Below, piece after piece: positions 43,326-53,775 of a DNA stretch of 64,000 nt. The notes beneath the pieces were generated by a model. The model had not been told where the DNA came from. It saw nothing but the letters and a program-made list of their open reading frames with translations, and ran no database searches. Both the position numbers and the translations under genes were made by a program. Source of the stretch: Gnetum montanum (taxonomy: Eukaryota > Streptophyta > Gnetopsida > Gnetales > Gnetaceae); the NCBI GenBank assembly GCA_015680685.1, contig MNCI01008931.1, forward strand, positions 218,348-282,347, in the 5' to 3' direction. Each line of letters opens with the position of its first letter. Position 1 is the first letter of the stretch.

Positions 43326-44810
43326 ATGTCTCCTTCTTCGTATGAAAGTGTTTCACCACCTAGGTCTGATACAGGGAATAATCGGAGGCATAGGACACAT
43401 GATAATCCACCAATCCCTGAATAGTTCCATGTGGTATATGTTCATCCTGATGAATATGTACTAAACTTTACCTTTATCCTCCATCAGGATGAACAACTGC
43501 ATTGGTGAGATTTAGAAGGTAACATAGTGTTACCTCCCGATTGCTTAGTCCCGGGCATGCTTCTTCGTGATCTCACATGAATTAGTATGCAACACTTACA
43601 TGTAGAGTATGTCATGCATGATCATGACTCAAGAGAGTACTAACCCATGAAGGCACAATGTCAAAGGGACTTACAACAGGAGAGACGTCATGAATTCATG
43701 AGGGGGAAGTTATCTCAGAATGTCCTGCATGTCATAAGTGAAAATGAGAGTGGTGAACCTGCCTCAGGAGGTTTCCCAGGAAACGATGTTCCTCCCATTG
43801 ACTTTGGTCAAGGGGTTGTGTATCAGAACCTTCATTCAACCATCCATAACCCAGGTTTTAGTACCAACAGATACAAAGGGTCTGACAAAGGAACACATAC
43901 ACATGATAAAGCTGGACATGCTGATTGTAACCACAAGTGAGGTCATGACTACTGAAGAGAAGGTAGCAGGCACCATCATGGTGACGGTCCTTCTCCTTCT
44001 TCGCCTTCATCATCTTGTTCATCCTCTCCTTCAAGATCCAGACGCAGTCACAAAGAAAAAGATCATGAGGATAATAATAAGTAGAATAGAGATCATAGAC
44101 AAAATAGTAGAGAAAGGGGATGAGGGCAATCTAGAGAATCACAACATAGAAGAAGGGAGAGTAGGAAACAACATAGGCATCATAGACACCATAGATGGGA
44201 TGATCACGATGAACCCCTACTCGCTACTCGAAGTATGCTAGACATAGCTGAGGCTGTTAGAATCCCAACAAGGCACCAAAAAGATAGTAGGATCAAGAGA
44301 TTAGACATGAACAACATCCCATGATTGGAAGGGGGATACAAGGCTGATCCTCAAAATCATCTACAAGCATTCCATGATGCATGTGCATGACAAAACATAG
44401 AAAACAAATGGCAAAAGCTAAAGTTGTTCCCATGGACACTCGTCAAAGAAGTGGAGAGTTAGTACTAGTCCTTAGAACCGAAATCCATTCGTAGGTGGCG
44501 TACCATGTTAGAATTATTCAATGATAAGTACCAAACGTACTCCCGAGTTTCCAACCTACAAAAGCAAATCCAAGGATGGAAACAAGGAGGGCATGAACCC
44601 TTCGATGCTGCCATGGGCCGATATCATGCACTGTTACATCATTGTCCTGGCCATCGTTATTTGTAGAGGGATCAACTATGCCATCTCGTAGATGGGCTTA
44701 GGCATGAAACGTAAAGAACCCTTGGGACGTATTCCCAAGGAAGGCTATTTGAGCTTAGGACCCATCAAGTACAAAGATTATTGGAGCAAAATGCTAAAGA
44801 GGAAGGTGAG
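43326..44810 (+). pseudogene. Element A gag, N-terminal part
   Basis: ATG 43326 opens MSPSSYESVSPPRSDTGNNR; then VVYVHPDEYVLNFTFILHQD, matching the N-terminus of B (VVYKHPDDYVPDFTFILH). An Arg/Ser-rich link at 43960-44220 follows. The capsid-like core reads DIAEAVRIPTRHQKDSRIKR, NHLQAFHDACA, LKLFPWTLVKEVES, SLEPKSIRRW and YQTYSRVSNLQKQIQGWKQG. Trp codons of WYWSLEP are TAG at 44460-44462 and 44466-44468. It stops where element B is inserted. Confidence 0.82.
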
Positions 44811-45707
44811 TGATGAAGTGTCATTAAGTCGATGCGTCAACTAGGCCACGTATACGCGACCACGTCGATGCAGGCCCTTCGACGTAGCCTTCCTGCGTTG
44901 ACGTCGCCCCATTTACGCAGCCACCTATGTTAGCCTATAAATAAGATGGCCTTCCGCCTCATTTAGACACTTTTTAGTTAGCTGTAGCGAAGCTCTTGCA
45001 GTTTGTTCCCGTAGGAGATAGAATATTTTCCAAGTGCCCGTAGTAGGTGTAAGAAAAGTGATTGGCTCTTTATTCGAGCATTGATGTATTTGAGCCCATT
45101 GACATGATGGCAATAAAGATGAACTATTCAAGCATTCCTTGCAGCATTTGGACTTAGCTATTTTATCCATTCAATAGCTTAATATGTTTATGCTTTGATT
45201 ATTGCTTTGATAATTACTTAATTTTTTGTTATTATGATTTCAATCGTTATTGCTCATTCGTAGTTCGTAAGGTCATAAGTACAACCATCTCGAACATAAC
45301 TCAAACACTTGGTAACCCAGTGATGCTTAACGTCTGGTAACCCAGAAGTGTTAGGAGATGCTCAAAACGTGCTCAAAAGATGGGACTGGATACTTATGCT
45401 AGGAATGGTTAGGATTTAGATTAAGATAATCTTAGATTAATTAATATTCTAGCCTTACTTTCCAAGATAATTAGCCACCAAAAGATAAGTAAAAAAAGTT
45501 ATAAAAATCATTAGCCTTAGTCTCACTTAACCATTGTAAACAGCACCTCACAAGTGAGATTGGAGGAAAACGACCGTTATAACCCAAGGTTTCACTAGTT
45601 AGAGTTTGGTGTATGTTAAGTGCTTACAGTCTACGAATTTCAACCAAGTCACGTGTGAACACCCATGATTCGTATGGTTGGGCGTAGGGGTACCTAGCCG
45701 CTCATCA
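44811..45707 (+). repeat. 5' LTR of element B
   Basis: TATAAAT at 44936-44942, AATAAAG at about 45112. U3 is rich in ACGTCGATGC/ACGTATACGC words, many of them CpG-containing. It carries a ~26-bp segment near 44885-44910 that is missing from the 3' LTR. Confidence 0.9.
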
Positions 45708-45708
45708 T

Positions 45709-45726
45709 TGGCACCGTTGCCAGGGA
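45709..45726 (+). promoter_or_regulatory. tRNA-Asp-type PBS of element B
   Basis: TGGCACCGTTGCCAGGGA, two transitions from TGGCGCCGTTGCCGGGGA, the complement of the tRNA-Asp 3' end. Confidence 0.85.
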
Positions 45727-45874
45727 CTGTTAGTCTTACATGCATCATCTAACCTTAGTGAAATTATCATTCAAGTCATTGGAATGAACCCAGGATAGAA
45801 ATATTTATGCACGCTAGGCAGATTAAAAGTAAATATTAAGGTACATTGATTACATGGACCATCTAACATCCAAC

Positions 45875-48150
45875 ATGTCTTCTCACAGAAGAGAGGTATT
45901 CAAACCATCGATGCCACAAGAATGTCGGGTGGTGTACAAGCATCCCGATGATTATGTTCCTGACTTCACTTTCATCTTACATTAGGATGAACATCTACGA
46001 TGGTGGGACATGGAGGGCAGCATTGTGCTACTGCCTGACCAATCAACTCTTGCAATGCTATATCACAATCTAGGCAAACTGGGCATCCAGGACCATGGAG
46101 CGGAGTATGTCATGGAGGACCATGACTACTGGGACTATCATCCCACTACGGCTCAACGAGCAAGAGACTAGCAGAATGTGAACAGATATGAACAGCAAAA
46201 GGAAAAAAAATTCAGTAACCCCTTATTTTGACAAGGGCTGCAGGACAATGGGGATCCTGTCTTTCATGATACCCATTCGACCAAACTTCCCCTAGGGCAA
46301 CGAATCCTCTAGTCCATCATTCAAAACAAGCCCCTTAGTGACCAAGATCCTCAAGGGGATGGAGGGTCACGTAACAAGGATGGGCAGGATGATCGGGGTC
46401 GTCATTAGGGTAGAGGGGGAGATCGACACCGGGATGGTGGTGATTCCTCTTCTTCTTCTCCATCCTCTCGCTCACCTACACCTTCATCCAGCTTAGGTTC
46501 TGAACGTAACCGGGGTAGGAAGGGGCGAAAGGACGATCATAAAAAGGGTTGGAAGGGGTAATGTGAGGAAGCATGCAACCAATCACGTGATGCTCGTCAG
46601 CATGAAAGAAGGGGTAGCCGGAATCATCACAGACATCATGGTCCTCAGCAGGACTATGATTCAGATGAGCCATTTTTGGTTACTTAGAGCATGCTCCAAA
46701 TTGCGGAGGCAATCCAAATCCCTAGAAGGCACATGAAGGATAGTTAGATCAAGCACGTTGATATGAACAACATCCCCAGATTTCAAGGGGGATACAACTG
46801 TGATCCGCAGACCCACCTGCAGGCGTTCCATGATGCCTGCACCTTGTATAACATTAACAATGATTGGCAAAGGCTGAAGCTGTTCCCTCGCATACTCATC
46901 AAAGAAGCTAAAAGTTGGTACTGGTCCTTGGAGCCAAAATCAATTAGAAGATGGAGTATGATGCTTAAAATTTTCAATGAAAAGTATCAAACGTACTCTA
47001 GAGTGGCGAATCTGAGGCTGCAGATCCAAGGCTAGAAACAAGGAAATCATGAACCCTTGGATGCCATCATGAGTAGGTACTACTCATTGTTGCATCGATG
47101 CCCTGGTCATGGTTATTCTCAGTGAACACAGCTTCACCACATCATTGATGGGCTCCATTTTGAAACTCGAAATACCCTTGGCATGTATGCCCACAGACGA
47201 CTATCAGAGCTAAGGGCCCATTAGTTGCAACGCCTAATTAAGCAGGTGGGCAAGGAGGAAGGAGAACTTAGGAAAAATGAGAGTGTAGAAGAATTCAATC
47301 GGGACACTTCCCATAGAAAAAGCGAGGTTCGATTTTGTGATGAGGAGGATGAATCACCATTGGAAGAAGCGGTGAATCGAAAGACTTTGTCGTTACAAAA
47401 GTTCGCATCTGAAATATCGGCAAAGGTAGATAGGATATGGAACTCCTTGGACGACAGAGTCCAAAATGTGTTGAAAATCGCTGAGGAGTCCAAAGAACAA
47501 AGTCATGACCGTGATCGATGTAGGAAAAAAGAAGCTGAGCGTGCCCAACACAAGGGTAAGGGCAAAGTTGTTGTAGCAGACCAGGTTGCAGACTCTGGCA
47601 CCGAGAAGGATAATGAATGTGGCATATGCCAGTATGAACATCCTAAGGGATGTTGTCCTATGGTGTCCCACCTTCAAGAGTCTGGGGTGTACACCTTGAA
47701 CCCTCATTTGGTGCAATGGTAAACACCCCAAAGGTTGCCTTATCCACAAGGCAATTCCAGGCAGTTCCACCAGTAGCAATAAGGATATTACCCAAGTGGA
47801 GCACCACCACAACTGTATGAATACTTCCAATAGTGGCAGCAACCACAAGCGTGGGGGATGCCACCTCCAAGGCAACAGTACCCTTACAAACAGCTAGATG
47901 CTTATGGGTACTATGTTCAGCAACCAGTCTCTCTAAGAGACTCTTCCAATCATGCAGCCCTTCCAAGTTATTACCACCCCCTGAATATTTTTGACATCCA
48001 TCTCCATCATCCAGGGGGACAAATCCACATCTCTTCTATCCTTCATTACCTTCTCCTGCCACTCCTCCACAACATCCCACTCAGTTGCCACCTGCTCCAT
48101 CAATGCAGGGAGAAATACCACCACAGCCACAACAATGAAATGCTATGAGG
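45875..48150 (+). pseudogene. Element B gag
   Basis: ATG 45875 opens MSSHRREVFKPSMPQECRVV, then VPDFTFILH and LRWWDMEGSIVLLPD. A Ser/Arg/Asp/His-rich region lies at 46330-46670. The capsid-like core reads MNNIPRFQGGY, LQAFHDACTLYNIN, LKLFPRILIKEAKSWYWSLE and YQTYSRVANLRLQIQG. A Glu-rich segment ends in CGICQYEHPKGCCPMVSHL, a zinc knuckle with CX2CX3HX4C spacing. A Gln/Pro/Tyr-rich tail (YPSGAPPQLYEYFQ) follows. Stops include TAG at 47033-47035 in place of Trp (kept in A). Role: structural protein of the virus-like particle. Confidence 0.85.
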
Positions 48151-48348
48151 GTTGTTAACTTACAACTGACACCTCGGTCGAGTGGACCAAAATCCAAGCC
48201 ACGAACATGTCCTTTTTTTTAGCCTAGTAATCTGAACATACCCTCACCTACGCCTGTGGCCAGTGCCTCCAAACTTACCAACGCCTCCACCATCATACCA
48301 CCTAAGCAGCCTTCAAGCCAACCACACTCCAATGTCCAGATGGTCATG

Positions 48349-48900
48349 CTCACACATGTCGTGATTGACTAGATCAAATCAGGTCATCTTCCCCCAAAAT
48401 TGACTAATTTAGGAAGCCCCCTCATCTATCTTCAAGTGGCAGGGAATGAGCCATGCAAAGCTCTTCTGGACTCGGGGTCAAGGGTCAATTTCATCTCTCA
48501 TGACATGTACAAGAACTGGAAGTTGCCCCCGCTAAAGAAGAGAAATATCCAGCTCAAGTTAGCAGACTAGTCCATCACCGTTCCCTTGGGTTTGGTGGAG
48601 GACATCATGACTACTGTTTGTGGGTGGTCCTATCCTACAAACTTCCTGGTCATCCGTGTAGAGAACTACAATGGGAACTTCCCAATCATCATGGGAAGAC
48701 CCTGGCGGAGCATGGTGGACGCACGACTAGGACTCCAAGATCTGTCCCTGGAAATTTCAAAGGAAAATCCTTTCGGGAAGATTGAGAAGCGTGTTCCATG
48801 CATCGTGTACAGTGACTCAGGGTGCAACTATGTACAGCAGTTATGGTCCGCTAAACAGATATCTATTCAAGCATGCAGTCGATGTACTGAGAAATCACCT
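48349..48900 (+). pseudogene. Element B protease
   Basis: VIDWIKSGHLPPKL, then ALLDSGSRVNFIS with the catalytic Asp codon at 48469-48471, VPLGLVEDIMTTVCGWSY, TNFLVIRV and FPIIMGRPW, the retropepsin pattern (D-S/T-G ... I-L/I-G-R). A TAG at about 48569 splits ITVPLG from the upstream part. Unlike A (DSS), the DSG triad is kept. Confidence 0.85.
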
Positions 48901-49099
48901 GTTCAACAATGCCTATATGCAGCAGCCACTAACCAAGAGGAGACCCAGTGGCTAACAGCTAATCCTACTAGCAGCACATTGTGCATGGAAACGTCTGAGG
49001 GGCTAGTGCAAGCCTACGTTGAAAGCATGGATGAAATGGACGTGGTTCATCAACAGGTCTCCACTGTTGATGACCAAGATGACTGGGGGAAGCTACAAA

Positions 49100-50170
49100 T
49101 CCCTGAGAGCTTCAAACAAGAACCCCTAGAGCTAAAGTCCTTATTGAATCACTTGGAATATGTATTCTTGTAAAATGGCAAGCCGGTAATTATCAATGCC
49201 GCCCTTACTCCTGAACAGAAAAAGAGATTGCTGAAGGTGGTAAAAAAATGGGTTACTACATTCACATGGTCATATCATGAGTTGACTAGAGTTGATCCTA
49301 GGGTCTGCCAGCATTAGATCTATCTTGACCCCTCCATGAAGCCACGATGACAGCCACAAAGATGGTTGAATCCCAAACTGAAGTAGATCATAAAAGATGA
49401 AATTGAACAATTGCTAAAGGCGGGATTCATTTATTCTATCACCAATAGCAAATGCGTTAGCCCACTCATTATTGTGCCTAAGAAAGGTTGTAAGTGGAGG
49501 GTCTGTATTAATTTCTGGTTGCTCAATATGACGACCTTCAAGGACCACTTCTCGCTCCAATTTGTGGACCAGGTGTTGGACACCATCGCAGGGCACCGTT
49601 ACTACAGCTTTTTGGATGGTTATAGTGGTTATAACCAAATCCAAATAGCACCAGAAGACTAGGCCAAAACAACATTCACAAGTCCATGGGGGACTTTCAC
49701 ATATAAGTAGATGCCCTTTGGCCTGTGCAATGCGCCTGCTACATTCCAATGCCTTGTCCTAAGCATCTTCCAACAACAAATCGGCATTGGTATAGAAGTC
49801 TTCATGGATGACTTCTCCACCTATGGGGAAACATTTGAGCAAGCCTTAGACTGTCTAGAGAAGGTTCTAAAAAGGTGTGTAGACACCATTCTACGGCTCA
49901 ATTGGCAAAAGAGCCATTTAATTGTCCAAGAGGGCATTGTGCTAGGGCATCGCATCTCACAAACAGGGATCAGCGTAGACCCTAAAAAGATCAAGGTTAT
50001 CCAAGGAATCACCCATCAACCAAGTACCATCAAAGATGTTCGGTCATTCCTTGGACACACTGGTTACTATCGGTGTTTCATTGGACACTTCTCGAAGATC
50101 GCCAGGCGATTGGTAGAACTTACAAAGAAGGACGCTCCATTAATTAAGACTAACTCATAGAAGCTCTGGT
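49100..50170 (+). pseudogene. Element B reverse transcriptase
   Basis: EPLELKSLLNHLEYVFL, GKPVIIN, FTWSYHEL, SPLIIVPKKGCKWRVCIN, DQVLDTIAGHRYYSFLDGYS, GYNQIQIAPED, MPFGLCNAPATFQ, VFMDDFSTY with the active-site DD at 49807-49812, GIVLGHRIS and RSFLGHTGYYRCFI. Stops at 49660-49662 and 49708-49710 are TAG where A keeps Gln codons. About 16 codons of the RT/RNase H link are replaced at 50140-50175. Confidence 0.9.
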
Positions 50171-50600
50171 TCTACGAGCAGCCAATTGGTCCAGACCCTT
50201 TCAAATTATGATGAACGTCTCCAACTACGCCTTGGGAGTCATGCTTACACAGTGTGACAATCAGAAATGTCCATATTATATCCACTATGCAAGCTGTAGC
50301 ATTATGGATGCTCAGCTGGACTACACCACCACCAAAAACGAGTTGGTGGCAGCGGTGTTCACCTTGGACAGATTCTGATACTATGTGCTCAAATACGAGG
50401 TGTTTGTGCACATGAACCATAGTGCTATCCAGTTCCTGATGAACAAACCAACGGTGAGCCCCCACATAATCCAGTGGTTGGTGATTCTTCAGGAGTTTGA
50501 TCTTACCATGGTAGATCGGAAGGGGACCGAGAATGTGGTTGCTGACCACTTGTCTCGGTTGCGATGGGATGACACAGAAGAGGAGGAGCCATTATCTGAC
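50170..50600 (+). pseudogene. Element B RNase H
   Basis: After a frame change: SNYALGVMLTQCDNQKCPYY, ELVAAVFTLDRF, TGA at 50376-50378 (Arg codon in A), then YYVLKYEVFVHMNHSAIQFL, MNKPTVSPHIIQWLVILQEF and KGTENVVADHLSRL. This is the gypsy RNase H with its closing N-x-V-ADxLSR motif. Confidence 0.85.
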
Positions 50601-51702
50601 TAGTTTCTAGATGAACTCCTCTTCATAGGCACCGTCAATCCTCAAGTACCCAAGGAATCCCCTTGGTTCAACCGCATCCTCACCTACCTCACAACCCAGG
50701 AGCTGCCAAAGGAGTGGAAACATTGGCAGAAATAGTAGTTTCTCCATAAGGCCCAGCATTTCATGGAAATCAATGGCCACCTTTACAAGGTGTGCACAAC
50801 GATGCCAGAGGGACAGTGGGATGACAACACGATGGGAGGGACCTCAACAATGGATCCAGCCACTGGAGCCCTTCGACATATGGGGTATTGACTTCATTGG
50901 GCCCATCAACCCCTTGTCAAATGGAAAGGCATATATTATCATGGCTATGGACTACTGTACAAAGTGGGCAGAAGCGGTAGCCGTCGTCGACTATTCTTCC
51001 AACACCGCCGCATGATTTGTCCAGCAACAAATCATTACCAAGTTTGGAGTGCCATGTGCACTCATTTCTAACAATGTGACTCACTTCACAGGTGTCACCT
51101 TTTGGAAACTCATGCAATGCTTAGGGGTAACACATAAATTTACAACACCCTATCACGCCCAAGCCAATAGGCAAGCCAAAGTCACCAATAGGGAGATCAC
51201 CAAGATCCTTACCCGAACCATTAGCAAATACAAGACGGATTGGAATACCAAGCTCAACGATGCCCTATGGGTGTATCGCTCCAATTGGAAACTTTTTGTA
51301 GGGTACTCTCCCTATGAGTTAGTGTACGAAAAGTTTCCAACACTTCCAATCCAAGCAGAACTCTAAACACTATCCATAGCTAGTGACCTCGGCCTTGACC
51401 TACCGCTAGCACAACATGAAAAACTAATCAATTTAAATGTGCTAGATGAGAACTGATTAGTGGCCCTATCTTCAAATGAAATCCACAAGGCCTATAACAA
51501 GAAACGACATGATCTTAGGTTTTGGAAGGTCACATTTAGATGTGGAGACAAGGTGTTGTACTGGAACCCCTCACATGTATCCCAACCGATCAAGTTTCAA
51601 ACACTGTGGAAGGGACCTTATATTGTCTCCAAAACCTTTCCATCCGGGGCCTTGCTTATCCACAAACCTGAGGACCCCACCAGAACACAGTTAGTTAACT
51701 GA
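50600..51702 (+). pseudogene. Element B integrase
   Basis: FLHKAQHFMEINGHLYKVC opens the domain, but the zinc-binding HHCC part is deleted near 50790. The core has PFDIWGIDFIGPINP (first Asp), ALISNNVTHFTG (second Asp now Asn), TTPYHAQANRQAKVTNREI (catalytic Glu position reads Lys), then KLNDALWVYRSNWKLFVGYS and a C-terminal GDKVLYWNPSH...LWKGPYIV...L block. TGA at 51014. Catalytically dead on three counts. Confidence 0.88.
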
Positions 51703-53775
51703 CAACAATTAAAATCTTTCTGTGAACTCCACTCAACTAGTGCCACCGCCTCATCATCACTCGGTCGACCACGTTTCATTTTTCGTATCTCCTCCTTTCC
51801 ACCTAGTTGTGGGGGATCCCGTCATCCCTGCTGATTCATTTCACTACACCCCTCACCATTTTTTCATTTTTTGTTTTACACTTTTTGTTTTTCACCATCG
51901 TTCATACATTTGCACATTCTTTCAACATGTTTTTCTTTTCTTTAATTATTTTTCATTTCTTTATTCCTATTCCATTTTTCGCGTAATTGCTAATCCGTTG
52001 TCGTACTATCTTCAGGTGTTTGGCGCAGTCAATTTTCGTTACGATGGGTACTGTAATGGTCTTCCTCATTATCTGGCTCCCGCCATTACATGGTTGTCCT
52101 TAGATTTCATGTTTTTTTCCACTTCATAAACTCAGCAATGAGTCCACGTCATTCACCAATTCATCATTCCATGGTTTTCCTTTTGTTGCAAACATGCAAT
52201 CCCTTCACTTAAAAACATTATAATTAATGTGTGACTTGTGTAGTTTCTAGACTTAGGGATGATCCACTAGTTGAATCAGGTGTGAATTCAAGGGGAATGC
52301 TTTATTCATCATTCTGTTCTGTTCCCTAGGTTGTTGGTATGCGCTTACGGATTTCCTACCACTCCAAGTTTCTCTCTCCATGGAAGCTTCTAGGTAGTTC
52401 GACCTTTCATGATGTGGTCCTCATAAAAAAAACATGAGGATTCAAAGCACACCACTTGGTCAAATACATGCAAACACTCATGGGTCTTTGCATGGTGTGG
52501 TTCCCCCTAATAAGAAAAAAATACAAAATAAAAAAAAACAATCACTTGGTGGGAATTCAAAGCACATCCCTTAGACCGCCTCTCATGGGCCACAAGCACT
52601 AATTATGGGACTTCCTTGGTCCCCTCTAACTTCATCCCATTTCCCTTCCTTCTTCTCATGTTTACTAGAGTGGTGGTTCTTACTTCCTTAGGGGATGGCT
52701 GGGACTTTGTCTATTGTTGCGATGTCACTGACTGCGGATGCTTTTCGGTCTGCCCTCAGGAAAGGTTCTACCGGGTCACTTAATCACAATCGCACATGGG
52801 GTTTCATGTGGCCAACACTTGGAATTCCCTTTCTCTCATCTCTCTCTGTTCCCACATCTCTCTGTACTCACCTCACTACCCTTTTTATGTTTTGTAGGTT
52901 TGTCGTTACTTCTGTAGGCTTCTCATGCCTTTGTGGGATCTCTTGGTTTGGTGTATTAACTAGCCAACACCAATTCTTGGCACCCGGGCCCACGGACCCT
53001 AGTGTTAAGGGTATGTAGGGGCTACGAAGGCTATTGCATGCTATGGGGAGGACCCACCTGCATATTCCTGGTCCCGCTTGTTAAGTCTCCTATCCTTTAG
53101 ATTTCTTCGTGGATTCTTTTCTGTGTCCCATCATTCAATTTCTTCTCCGCAGAGTTCTTTTTGAGTCCCATTCTTCGTTTTTTGTCTCTTTTTTGTGCCT
53201 GATTACCTTCCTCATGTCCTCAGCCATGACTGAGCCTCTCATGTGCTTCAACCGCCCCAGTTTGACTTTTCAAATTCATCATTTCAGGGTTTTTCTAGGT
53301 TGGTCAACGCTGGTCGATGGATGTACAGCACTGCGTATACGGGGCCCCATATACATAGTGCCCGTGTATATGTGGCCCCGTCGATGCAGCGCCCAACCCC
53401 TATATATACACCCATTGCGCTTTCCAATTTTCATCATTTGGAGTCCAAATGGAGGGGAGTTTTTGCCATTTTTTCTACCTAACCCTTCCCAATGCACCTA
53501 CATTCCATCGTGTGTCCGCATCAACCTATCCTTGCCCTTTTAAGTAACCGGAGGTATGTTCTCAGTCGTGGATGGGTGGTGCCTTTGTGTAATTGATTAA
53601 TTAGTTAATTAATTGGTTAATTACAAAAAATTTGGCCCTACCCATAAATTAATGCTCCAAAAGACTTAATGATGTGCCTGTGCCAACAACATAACTTGGT
53701 CAAAATGAAAAGGTATATACATACCATCATAAGCTACTTATGAATGGTCTAAAGGGCAGTTATGTTTGATTGCAG
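51703..53775 (+). other. 2-kb spacer of element B between integrase and the extra ORF
   Basis: Pyrimidine-rich, stop-rich. tagttgtgggggatc at 51803 and cagtcgtggatgggtgg at 53564 look like extra polypurine tracts. Parts align with 62250-63570 of element A (both contain tctttgcatggtgtggttc and gaattcaaagcaca). Contains the hairpin/TATA block at 53339-53408. Open frames (52695-53018, 53109-53543) have no recognised domain. Confidence 0.6.
53339..53408 (+). promoter_or_regulatory. 17-bp hairpin plus TATA-like box upstream of the extra ORF
   Basis: acggggccccatataca (53339-53355) and tgtatatgtggccccgt (53365-53381) are inverted repeats with one mismatch and a 9-base loop. tatatata at 53401-53408 follows 20 bases later, 368 bases before the ATG of the extra ORF. 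Word content (gcgtatac, cgtcgatgcagc) recalls U3 of the LTRs of B. A candidate internal promoter; no other evidence of activity. Confidence 0.45.

Noticed and set aside
53109-53543. Hydrophobic 144-codon open frame in the element B spacer as an envelope-like gene
   Set aside because: Its hydrophobicity comes from pyrimidine-rich DNA, it overlaps the hairpin/TATA block, and it has no counterpart in element A.
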